From contig CAIYNT010000230.1 in assembly GCA_903927605.1 (NCBI GenBank), positions 1 to 19,747 on the forward strand: a stretch of DNA of 19,747 nucleotides. The letters run 5' to 3'. Of the stretch, positions 7,477 through 13,492 are shown piece after piece. Both the position numbers and the translations under genes were made by a program. Source of the stretch: an uncultured Holophagaceae bacterium (GTDB taxonomy: Bacteria; Acidobacteriota; Holophagae; Holophagales; Holophagaceae). The notes under the pieces are model-generated. The model worked only from the letters and a program-made list of their open reading frames with translations. It did no database searches and was not told where the DNA came from. The first letter of the stretch is position 1. Each line of letters opens with the position of its first letter.

Positions 7477-8358
7477 ATGAGCAACCGGGAAGCTGCGGAT
7501 GCGCGAGGGCTCGGCGCCCTGATCCTGGGCGCCTCGCTGCTGGGGTTCGCGGCCATGCTGGTGCGCTGGGCCTCACCCGCCGGGCCCTTGGCCGTGGGCT
7601 TCTACCGCATGCTGATCGCGCTGCCCTTCGTGGCCTGGATGGCCCGTGGAACGGGTCGTCCGGCCACGGGCCGGGCCCGGTTCTGGGCCCTGATCGCCGG
7701 GGGCTGCTTCGTGCTGGACCTCTGGGGCTGGCACACGGCCCTCCACCACACCAGCGCCGCCAACGCCACCCTCCTGGTCACCCTGGCGCCCATCTGGGTG
7801 GCCGTGGTGTCCGTGCTCTGGCTGGGGGCCCGGTTGCGCCGCCGGTTCTGGGCGGGAGTGCTCCTGGCCCTGGCCGGGGCCCTGGTGCTGGGGCTGGCCA
7901 AGGGCGCGCGCTGGGGCTCCGGTCTGGGGGAACTGCTGGGCGCCCTCGCTTCCCTGGCCTACGGAGCCTTCACCTTGGCCTTGGGACGGGCCCGGCAGGA
8001 ACTCAGCGCCCCTGAGGCCCTGTTCTGGGTGGTGCTCTGCAGCACGGTGCTCTTCGGCGTCCTGGGCTGGGCCCAGGGAGAAGCCTTCACTGGCTACTTG
8101 GCCAGGTCCTGGTGGGCACTGCTGGGGCTGGGCGTACTCGTCCAGGTGGTGGCCTGGTGGTTCATTACCTGGGGCCTGGGCCATGTGCCCATGAACCTGG
8201 GCGCCATGGGCCTCATGACCCAGCCCGTGGCCACCATCATCCTCGGCTGGCTGTTGCTGTCCGAGTCGGTGAAGCCACTCCAGGGGCTGGGCGCGCTGCT
8301 GGTCCTGGCCGGCATCGCGATCTGCGCCTTCACGCCTCCGGCGCTGGAAGCTCGCTGA
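7477..8358 (+). CDS. EamA/DMT-family transporter, 10 transmembrane segments
   Basis: A 293-residue inner-membrane protein with two homologous halves of five hydrophobic helices each, the EamA (DUF6) arrangement of the drug/metabolite transporter superfamily, which usually exports amino acids, nucleosides or other metabolites. Family-like features are the first helix segment ILGASLLGFAAMLVRW, the HTSAANATLLVTLAPIWV segment ending the first half, and the closing helix GLGALLVLAGIAI. No substrate can be assigned. The ATG at 7477 lacks a strong Shine-Dalgarno, but it is the first Met in a compact arrangement 19 nt after the receiver gene. The downstream 278-nt gap separates it from the porin unit. 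Confidence 0.9.
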   Translation: MSNREAADARGLGALILGASLLGFAAMLVRWASPAGPLAVGFYRMLIALPFVAWMARGTGRPATGRARFWALIAGGCFVLDLWGWHTALHHTSAANATLLVTLAPIWVAVVSVLWLGARLRRRFWAGVLLALAGALVLGLAKGARWGSGLGELLGALASLAYGAFTLALGRARQELSAPEALFWVVLCSTVLFGVLGWAQGEAFTGYLARSWWALLGLGVLVQVVAWWFITWGLGHVPMNLGAMGLMTQPVATIILGWLLLSESVKPLQGLGALLVLAGIAICAFTPPALEAR

Positions 8359-8386
8359 TCCAGATCGTCTGCGCGGTCTTCCAGCC

Positions 8387-8415
8387 GGGACAACTTCGGC
8401 CCCCGCCGGTATCCT
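8387..8415 (+). promoter_or_regulatory. Possible sigma-70-type promoter of the porin leader
   Basis: GGGACA at 8387-8392 and TATCCT at 8410-8415 are 17 nt apart, each matching the -35/-10 consensus at 4 of 6 positions. They lie just upstream of the leader element at 8428. Prediction only. Confidence 0.35.
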
Positions 8416-8427
8416 CTCAAGGTTGCC

Positions 8428-8487
8428 GGGAAGGAGGTTGCGATGAAGCTGCTGTCCGTGATCGCTGAACCTCCGTCGAGCAGCGCC
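8428..8487 (+). promoter_or_regulatory. Leader element A: conserved 60-nt SD/anti-SD RNA motif upstream of the porin
   Basis: Block 1, GGGAAGGAGGTTgCGATG (8428-8445), is followed by 19 nt of free sequence and block 2, CTGAACCTCCGTCGAG (8465-8480), then two free nt and GCGCC (8483-8487). The same arrangement, identical in every block except one base and with the same 19-nt spacer, is found on the minus strand at 13357-13298 ahead of the ABC operon. GGAGGTT in block 1 is perfectly complementary to AACCTCC in block 2, so the RNA can pair its ribosome-binding site with an anti-SD copy. The porin ATG is 149 nt further down and has no good Shine-Dalgarno of its own. It may be a riboswitch or an attenuation leader; the ligand is unknown. 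Confidence 0.7.
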
Positions 8488-8499
8488 CACCTGGCCTAG
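8443..8499 (+). CDS. Putative leader peptide A (18 aa)
   Basis: The ORF encodes MKLLSVIAEPPSSSAHLA and is preceded by AAGGAGG at 8431-8437, the best Shine-Dalgarno in this part of the window, with 5-nt spacing. It ends 137 nt before the porin start and is in another frame, so it is not an N-terminal extension. The peptide ahead of the ABC operon shares Glu-Pro-Pro-Ser-Ser at the same codon positions. Consecutive prolines are known to slow ribosomes, which would suit an attenuation role. It could instead be a by-product of RNA-level conservation; translation is not shown. Confidence 0.5.
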   Translation: MKLLSVIAEPPSSSAHLA

Positions 8500-8580
8500 C
8501 GTTTCCCGGGCTGATCCTGAGGGTCTGACTGGCGGTGGCGTGGGGTCTTGGTGGCGTTGCCTGCCCCCGCATCCCCGTTC

Positions 8581-8599
8581 CGGGGCCGTCACGGCCCCG
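8581..8599. repeat. Perfect GC-rich palindrome upstream of the porin
   Basis: CGGGGCCGT and ACGGCCCCG flank a single central C. In RNA this gives a strong 7-bp stem with a 5-nt loop. It lies between leader element A and the porin start, and is followed by a pyrimidine-rich but not U-rich stretch. It could be an operator, an attenuator stem or part of the leader structure. Confidence 0.55.
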
Positions 8600-8636
8600 T
8601 CACCGTCCCGCCTTCTCTTTATGCCACGGTGTTCCC

Positions 8637-9965
8637 ATGCGCATCCATCGGACCCTGTTCCGCGCCCTGCTGCTCCCCATCACCTTCCTGGCATTCTCCA
8701 GTCCTCTCCGGAGCCAGACCAGCGATCCCGTCCCCGAGACCTGGAGCTTCCACGGCCAGGCGACCACCATCACCCAAGGGCACGGCGCCTTTGCTTCTCC
8801 CTATGCCGGCGACAACAGCTTCGAGTCCCGCAAGGAGGTCCGCAATTCCTTCACCTCCACGCTGTTCCTGGGGCATCGCCTCTGGGAGGGCACCGAGTTC
8901 TACGTGAATCCCGAACTGGCTGGAGGGCAGGGCTGCAGTCACGTCCTGGGTCTGGCCGCCGCGCCGAACGGTGAAATCTACCGGGTAGACAGCTCAGAGC
9001 TGAAACTCTCGCTCGCCCGCCTATTCCTGCGGCAGATCTGGAATTTTGGTGGCGGCACGGAAGCCGTTGCCGCGGACCAGAACCAGCTAGCCGGATCGCA
9101 CGACCGCCGCCGATTCGTGATGACGGCCGGCAAGATCGCCCTCGGGGATGTCTTCGATAACAATGCCTACACCCATGATCCCCGCACCCAATTCTTCAAC
9201 TGGACGCTGATGGATACCGCCGCCTGGGACTATCCAGCCGATACCCGGGGCTACAGCTGGGGCCTGGCAATCGAGCTGTACTGGGACCAATGGGCCCTCC
9301 GCGCCGGCAGCTTCCTGGTGCCCACCAAGGCGAACGGCCTGTCCTTCGACCATCAGGTGGACCGCGCCCACGGGGACGTGATCGAGGTGGAGCATGACCA
9401 TGAGATCGGTGGCCAGGCAGGCCATGTCCGGCTGCTTGGGTACGCCAACCACGCCGCCATGGGCAGCTACCAGGAGAGCCTCCAGCAATCGCCTCTCGCG
9501 CCGGATGTGACCGCCACGCGCCAGCCCGGCCGCATCAAGTACGGCTGGGGCCTCAGTGCCGACCAGGCCCTGACCGCAGACCTTGGAGCCTTCCTCCGGG
9601 CCGGCTGGAACGATGGCCGCACGGAGACCTGGGTCTTCACCGAGGTGGATCAATCGCTGGCCACGGGCCTCTCTTTAGCGGGGACCGCCTGGTCCCGTGC
9701 CCAGGACCGGCTGGGAATCGCGATGACCCTTGATGGCCTCTCACCTGAGCATCGCGCCTACCTCGCCGCGGGCGGTCTGGGCTTCATGCTCGGGGACGGG
9801 CGGTTGACCTATGGCCAGGAACGTCTCTTCGAGACCTACTACGCCATCGCCCTGGGGCGGTTCTTCACCGCCACCCTGGATGTCCAGCGCATCTGGAATC
9901 CCGGCTACAACCGCGACCGCGGGCCCGTGGACATCTACGCCCTGCGGCTCCACGCGCAGTTCTGA
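8637..9965 (+). CDS. Carbohydrate-selective porin, OprB family
   Basis: A 442-residue outer-membrane beta-barrel protein. Residues 1-26 form a signal peptide ending PLRSQ. The mature protein opens with WSFHGQATTITQGHGAFASPYAGDNS, characteristic of OprB-like porins (HGQ and a Y-x-G-x-NS element). It has many alternating aromatic/polar strands and ends with PGYNRDRGPVDIYALRLHAQF, whose terminal Phe is the usual C-terminal signal for BAM insertion. The ATG at 8637 is chosen for the signal peptide; the frame is open further upstream to 8535 without sensible sequence. Its upstream region carries leader element A, shared with the convergent ABC transporter. Family members often take up sugars or other small polar molecules, but the substrate here is unknown. 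Confidence 0.88.
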   Translation: MRIHRTLFRALLLPITFLAFSSPLRSQTSDPVPETWSFHGQATTITQGHGAFASPYAGDNSFESRKEVRNSFTSTLFLGHRLWEGTEFYVNPELAGGQGCSHVLGLAAAPNGEIYRVDSSELKLSLARLFLRQIWNFGGGTEAVAADQNQLAGSHDRRRFVMTAGKIALGDVFDNNAYTHDPRTQFFNWTLMDTAAWDYPADTRGYSWGLAIELYWDQWALRAGSFLVPTKANGLSFDHQVDRAHGDVIEVEHDHEIGGQAGHVRLLGYANHAAMGSYQESLQQSPLAPDVTATRQPGRIKYGWGLSADQALTADLGAFLRAGWNDGRTETWVFTEVDQSLATGLSLAGTAWSRAQDRLGIAMTLDGLSPEHRAYLAAGGLGFMLGDGRLTYGQERLFETYYAIALGRFFTATLDVQRIWNPGYNRDRGPVDIYALRLHAQF

Positions 9966-9978
9966 GATACCTGGAAGG

Positions 9979-10043
9979 TTACTCCGGAGTCAGGACGCCG
10001 CGTTCCTCGCGATAGGCGAAGAGCTCGCCGAAACGGCCCCACG
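9979..10043 (-). pseudogene. Remnant second copy of the ABC ATPase 3' end
   Basis: These 64 coding nt plus stop match the last 21 codons of the ATPase gene (10141-10204) at 60 of 64 positions. The four differences fall in TAT/TAC, GAG/GAA, CTG/CTC and ACT/ACA codons, and the stop is TAA rather than TAG, so the encoded peptide WGRFGELF...GVLTPE is unchanged. Similarity stops abruptly at 10043. No start or ATPase sequence precedes it, so it is a fossil, not a gene. Confidence 0.75.
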
Positions 10044-10080
10044 GGGCCCCCTCCACGATCGAGCGGAGCGAGGAGCGGGA

Positions 10081-10103
10081 GCACGCAACTAAATGTCGCG
10101 TGC
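10081..10103. terminator. Stem-loop downstream of the ABC ATPase gene
   Basis: GCACGCAAC (10081-10089) and GTCGCGTGC (10095-10103) pair over 9 bp with one G-U/A-C-type mismatch around a TAAAT loop. It lies between the convergent porin and ATPase genes, 37 nt beyond the ATPase stop on the minus strand. There is no T-tract on either side, so it is not a classical intrinsic terminator; it may protect 3' ends or aid Rho-dependent ending. Confidence 0.4.
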
Positions 10104-10139
10104 GATCGGGGCGGTAGTCCGGTGGGGCCTGCGCTGGAC

Positions 10140-11441
10140 CTACTCCGGTGTGAGGACGCCGCGTTCTTCGCGGTAGGCGAAGAGCTCGCCGAAACGGCCC
10201 CACGTGACCAGGGTGTCGAAGGTCTGCTCGGAGTTTTCCATGGGCAGACGTTGTTGCAGTTCGGCGAGCAGCTCGCTTTCTTTCAGCTCGCCCTCGTGCA
10301 GGTCGAGAAGTTCCTGGACCAGGCGGAACAGACGCAGCTCCAACAGCTGGGCCTTCCAGATGTCCTTGCGATCGTCCATGTTGGCGCGAACGAAACGTTG
10401 ACCCAGGGTCGTGAGGACGACCTGGCGCTTGGGGGTGTCCACGAAGTCGAGCATCTCGGCGCCCTTCACGGAGGCGAGGATCTTTTCGAAGGTCACGTGC
10501 GTGGCGGCGGCCACCTGGAAGAGGTCCGCCGTGCCACCCTGGGTCTCCAGGTATTCCAGCAGGCCCAGGATGTCCGAAGAGGGCGCCGGAGGCAGGGGTT
10601 CCACGAGATCGTCCTGCAGGCTGGGCGCTGGAGCGGTGACTTCCACGTCCGGGAGTTCCGTGCTGGTGATGATGTCGTGCAGCTGATCCACCAGACGGAG
10701 GAACTCGGGACTGCGCATGTCCCGGGGCCGGGGCAGGGGGTTCTCCACGATGGTGCGCAGGCGGCCGGGATTTGCTGAAAGCACCACGATGCGGTCAGCC
10801 ATGTAGACCACTTCTTTGATGTCGTGGCTCACCATCAGGATGGAGGACGGATTGCGCTCGGCATCGTCCCAGATGTCGAGGATTTCAGCCCGGAGGCCCT
10901 CCGCCGTAAGTGCATCTACATGGCTGAAGGGCTCGTCCATGAAGAGGATCTCGGGATCCACACTGAGGGCGCGGGCCATGCCCACGCGCTGCTTCATGCC
11001 GCCAGAGAGCTCCCGGGGATAGGCTTCCTCGAAGCCTTCCAGCCCCACCAGGCTAATGGCCCGATGGGCCTTGGCCTTGATGGTCGCTTCATCCAGCCCC
11101 TGGGCCTGGAGCACGGTCTTCACGTTGGCCTCCACCGTCATCCACGGGTAGAGGGCGAAGTTCTGGAAGACGATGGCCACGCCCGGATTGAGTCCCTCCA
11201 TCTTCTCGCCGTGGTAGAAGGTCTTCCCCTTGGTGGGCTGGATCAGGCCGGCGAAGATACGGAGGATGGTGGACTTCCCGCAACCGGACGGCCCGATGAG
11301 GCAGACCACCTCGTTGGCGCGGACATCCAGATTGATGTCCTCCAGCACCCGCAGGGGCTGGCCGGTGTCCCGGTTGAAGGACTTCTGGATGCCCTTCAGC
11401 TCGCAGATGACTTCGTGATTGGCGTGAATGGAGTGCAGCAT
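10140..11441 (-). CDS. ABC transporter ATP-binding protein (NitT/TauT type) with C-terminal AAA-associated domain
   Basis: A 433-residue ATPase that powers the adjacent permease. The ABC domain (~10-250) has Walker A GPSGCGKST (50-58), the Q-loop Gln93, the signature LSGGMKQ (145-151), Walker B ILFMDE (165-170) and the H-loop His206, and resembles SsuB/TauB/NrtD. After a Pro-rich linker (~265-286), residues ~287-430 form a winged-helix-like domain of the AAA-associated C-terminal type (Pfam AAA_assoc_C), ending WGRFGELFAY. That domain is found in a subgroup of these ATPases and is thought to be regulatory. The start is 7 nt after the permease stop, so the pair is translationally coupled. The substrate is unknown. 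A partial copy of its 3' end lies at 9979-10043. Confidence 0.92.
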   Translation of the reverse strand: MLHSIHANHEVICELKGIQKSFNRDTGQPLRVLEDINLDVRANEVVCLIGPSGCGKSTILRIFAGLIQPTKGKTFYHGEKMEGLNPGVAIVFQNFALYPWMTVEANVKTVLQAQGLDEATIKAKAHRAISLVGLEGFEEAYPRELSGGMKQRVGMARALSVDPEILFMDEPFSHVDALTAEGLRAEILDIWDDAERNPSSILMVSHDIKEVVYMADRIVVLSANPGRLRTIVENPLPRPRDMRSPEFLRLVDQLHDIITSTELPDVEVTAPAPSLQDDLVEPLPPAPSSDILGLLEYLETQGGTADLFQVAAATHVTFEKILASVKGAEMLDFVDTPKRQVVLTTLGQRFVRANMDDRKDIWKAQLLELRLFRLVQELLDLHEGELKESELLAELQQRLPMENSEQTFDTLVTWGRFGELFAYREERGVLTPE

Positions 11442-11448
11442 GGAGCCC

Positions 11449-13200
11449 TCACTTCGACAGGGAATAGCGGGTCTCGGCGATCTTGTAGAGCGGTTTCCAG
11501 ACCAGACGGTTGAACAGCACTACCGTTGCGGCAAGGACCAGGGTGGAGGCGGCCAGCAGGGGGAAATCCCGTTGCTCTCCAGCCTGGCTCACAATGGCGC
11601 CGAGGCCAAAAGTCTGCAACGTGGGTCCACTGATGTTGTAGTACTCAGACACGATGCTCGCATTCCAGGCGCCCCCGGCGGCCGTCAGGCAGCCAGTCAC
11701 CAGGTAGGGGAAGATCGCCGGCAGGTAGAGGTTGCGGAAGCGCTGCCAGCGGCTGAAGCCGAAGGCGGTCCCCACTTCCCGGAGGTCGCTGGGGATGGCG
11801 CTGGCACCGGCGATCACGTTGAACAGGATGTACCACTGGGTTCCCAGCAACATGAGGACAATGCTGCCCCAGCCCAGGCCGATCTTGAGGGAAGCCAGGA
11901 CGGCGACAACCACTGGGAACAGCATGGGCGCGGGAAAGGAGGCCGCCACCTGGACGATGGGCTGGAAGATGCGCGACAACCGCTGGGAGAGTCCGATGGC
12001 GAGACCCGCGGGCAGGGTCCAGCAAAGCCCGATGAGGATGGACGCCATCACCCGTGACAGGGTCAGGCCGGCGGCCTTGAGGAGGGTCCACCAGCTACTG
12101 GAAGGGAGCTGATGCAAGAGGTGGAACACGCCGAATCCTCCCAGGACCAGGAAGCCCGAGAGGACAATTAGGGCGGTCATGGACAGCCAGGGAGCAGCAT
12201 GGGCCGCCCGATCGACGCCACCCTCCACTGGAATCCGCTTCCGAACGGGATGGCGATGCTGCCGGTTCCGCCGTCGCTTCGCGCGCCAGCGATCCCACCG
12301 CCGGATGAGGCGGGAGCGGCGGATGAGGTTGAGGAACCAGCTCTGGGAATCGGCGTTCTGGACGGTATCCTCGATGCGGAACCGCTGGGCCCACACCACG
12401 ATGGGCCGCCACAGCACCTGATCCAGCAATACGATCATGAGGATCATCGCCGCGACCGCGAAGAGCTGCGCCCGGACATTGCCGCGTTCCACCGCCATGC
12501 TCATGTACGAGCCCAGGCCCGGTACGCGGAAATCCTTGTCTCCCAGCTTGAAGGCCTCCACCAGCATGAGGAAGAACCAACCGCCCGCCATGCTCATCAT
12601 GCTGTTCCAGGCCAGGCCCGTGGTGGCGAAGGGCAGCTCGACCCACTTGAACCTCTGCCACCAGTTGAACCGATAGACTGTGCCGGCCTCGTGCAGCTCT
12701 GCCGGTACGCTCTTCAGCGAGTGGTAGAGGCTGAAGGTCATGTTCCAGGCCTGGCCTGTGAAGATGGCGATGACGGCGGTGAGCTCGATGCCCACGTTGC
12801 TGTGGGGGAAGGCCGCCACCAACGCGAGCATCAACGGCACGATGAAGGTCATCACCGGGATGCTCTGGAGGATGTCCAGCAGGGGCACCAGCAGCCGTTC
12901 CGAGCGGGCGTCCTTGGCGGCCCAGTAGGCATAAATGAGCGTGAAGAAGAACGAGATCAGGTAGGCCGTCAGCCCCCGCATCATGGAGAAGAAGGTGTAC
13001 TTGGGCAGGGCCCAGGGCGACAGGTCGATCTCCAGCACGGGCCGCTGGATGTCGGTCCACTGGCGGCCCAGGAGGATGAGGCCGTAGAGCATGCCGAAGG
13101 CTGCGGCGACGAGGAGCAGATCTACCCAACGCCGTCGGCGCAGGGGCGCGAAAAGGGCGTTGGCCTGTCCCCACATGGTGTCGAGAAAGCGGTGCATCAT
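11449..13200 (-). CDS. ABC transporter permease, two fused BPD domains (NitT/TauT type)
   Basis: A 583-residue inner-membrane protein that contains both permease units of the transporter in one chain. Each half has about six hydrophobic segments and a cytoplasmic coupling (EAA) loop: AELHEAGTVYRFNWWQRFKW in the first half and SDLREVGTAFGFSRWQRFRN in the second. The halves are joined by a very basic stretch (about residues 290-325, rich in Arg). In the SsuC/TauC/NrtB family the permease is usually a single domain acting as a homodimer, so the fusion is notable though it occurs in some lineages. No substrate-binding protein gene accompanies it. The ATG at 13200 (next Met at 13197) lacks a good Shine-Dalgarno; the leader element B lies 97 nt upstream. 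Confidence 0.9.
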   Translation of the reverse strand: MMHRFLDTMWGQANALFAPLRRRRWVDLLLVAAAFGMLYGLILLGRQWTDIQRPVLEIDLSPWALPKYTFFSMMRGLTAYLISFFFTLIYAYWAAKDARSERLLVPLLDILQSIPVMTFIVPLMLALVAAFPHSNVGIELTAVIAIFTGQAWNMTFSLYHSLKSVPAELHEAGTVYRFNWWQRFKWVELPFATTGLAWNSMMSMAGGWFFLMLVEAFKLGDKDFRVPGLGSYMSMAVERGNVRAQLFAVAAMILMIVLLDQVLWRPIVVWAQRFRIEDTVQNADSQSWFLNLIRRSRLIRRWDRWRAKRRRNRQHRHPVRKRIPVEGGVDRAAHAAPWLSMTALIVLSGFLVLGGFGVFHLLHQLPSSSWWTLLKAAGLTLSRVMASILIGLCWTLPAGLAIGLSQRLSRIFQPIVQVAASFPAPMLFPVVVAVLASLKIGLGWGSIVLMLLGTQWYILFNVIAGASAIPSDLREVGTAFGFSRWQRFRNLYLPAIFPYLVTGCLTAAGGAWNASIVSEYYNISGPTLQTFGLGAIVSQAGEQRDFPLLAASTLVLAATVVLFNRLVWKPLYKIAETRYSLSK

Positions 13201-13282
13201 GGCCGGTCCGGAGGTGCGGATGCAGCGCGCAGGGGCGGGCCGTCATCCCGTTCAGGGGGCAGATTCTGAAGAGCGGGGAATG

Positions 13283-13300
13283 GCCGCCTCAGCGGGCGGC
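13283..13300. repeat. GC-rich hairpin at the 3' edge of leader element B
   Basis: GCCGCC (13283-13288) and GGCGGC (13295-13300) form a perfect 6-bp stem with a 6-nt loop. It overlaps the last codons and stop of leader peptide B and the GCGCC end of the conserved motif. No T-tract follows on the minus strand. It may be part of the leader switch. Confidence 0.5.
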
Positions 13301-13342
13301 GCAACTCGACGGAGGTTCAGAGAGGTCGGCTTGTCGTCCCAT
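13289..13342 (-). CDS. Putative leader peptide B (17 aa)
   Basis: The ORF encodes MGRQADLSEPPSSCAAR, preceded by AAGGAGG with the same spacing as leader peptide A. Glu-Pro-Pro-Ser-Ser is at the same codon positions as in peptide A. It ends 88 nt before the permease ATG and is in a different frame. The peptides otherwise differ, which suits a leader whose key parts are the PP motif or the RNA itself. Translation is unproven. Confidence 0.5.
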   Translation of the reverse strand: MGRQADLSEPPSSCAAR

Positions 13343-13357
13343 CGAAACCTCCTTCCC
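13298..13357 (-). promoter_or_regulatory. Leader element B: conserved 60-nt SD/anti-SD RNA motif upstream of the ABC operon
   Basis: Read on the minus strand, GGGAAGGAGGTTtCGATG (13357-13340) is followed by 19 free nt, CTGAACCTCCGTCGAG (13320-13305), two free nt and GCGCC (13302-13298). It is the partner of element A at 8428-8487, with equal total length and equal spacer but unrelated spacer sequence. That pattern points to constraint on the blocks, not recent duplication. GGAGGTT and AACCTCC can form a 7-bp helix hiding the ribosome-binding site. It lies in the divergent region between the permease and the kinase. Confidence 0.7.
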
Positions 13358-13381
13358 AGCGCAAGCACCAGGGCCAAGGCC

Positions 13382-13410
13382 AGTCTGACCTTCGGTTCCA
13401 CCCCGGTCAA
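13382..13410 (-). promoter_or_regulatory. Possible sigma-70-type promoter of the ABC operon
   Basis: On the minus strand, TTGACC (13410-13405) and CAGACT (13387-13382) are 17 nt apart. The -35 is good (5 of 6) and the -10 weak (3 of 6). It lies 24 nt upstream of leader element B. Prediction only. Confidence 0.35.
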
Positions 13411-13492
13411 CCCAGGGTAGCTTCTCTGGAGGCCGCCTTGGCCTCACGATGGATCATTCACACAGGAGTTACACACGTGGGCATAGGTGACC

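Noticed and set aside
8443..8499. Leader ORF A as a truncated flavodoxin/azoreductase-like gene (MKLLSVIA start)
   Set aside because: The short N-terminal likeness is weak, no further homologous codons follow, and the matched element at 13298-13357 encodes a different N-terminus.
7573..8592. A 339-codon open frame on the minus strand
   Set aside because: It is antisense to the EamA transporter and has Gly/Pro/Gln/Arg-rich sequence without domain features.
9979..10203. A 74-codon ORF ending in the ATPase-like tail
   Set aside because: Only the last 21 codons resemble anything; the rest spans the stem-loop region and lacks a ribosome-binding site. Treated as a gene remnant.
13429..13445. GAGGCC/GGCCTC palindrome before the kinase gene as an operator
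   Set aside because: A 6-bp GC-only inverted repeat is expected by chance in this composition and has no second copy.
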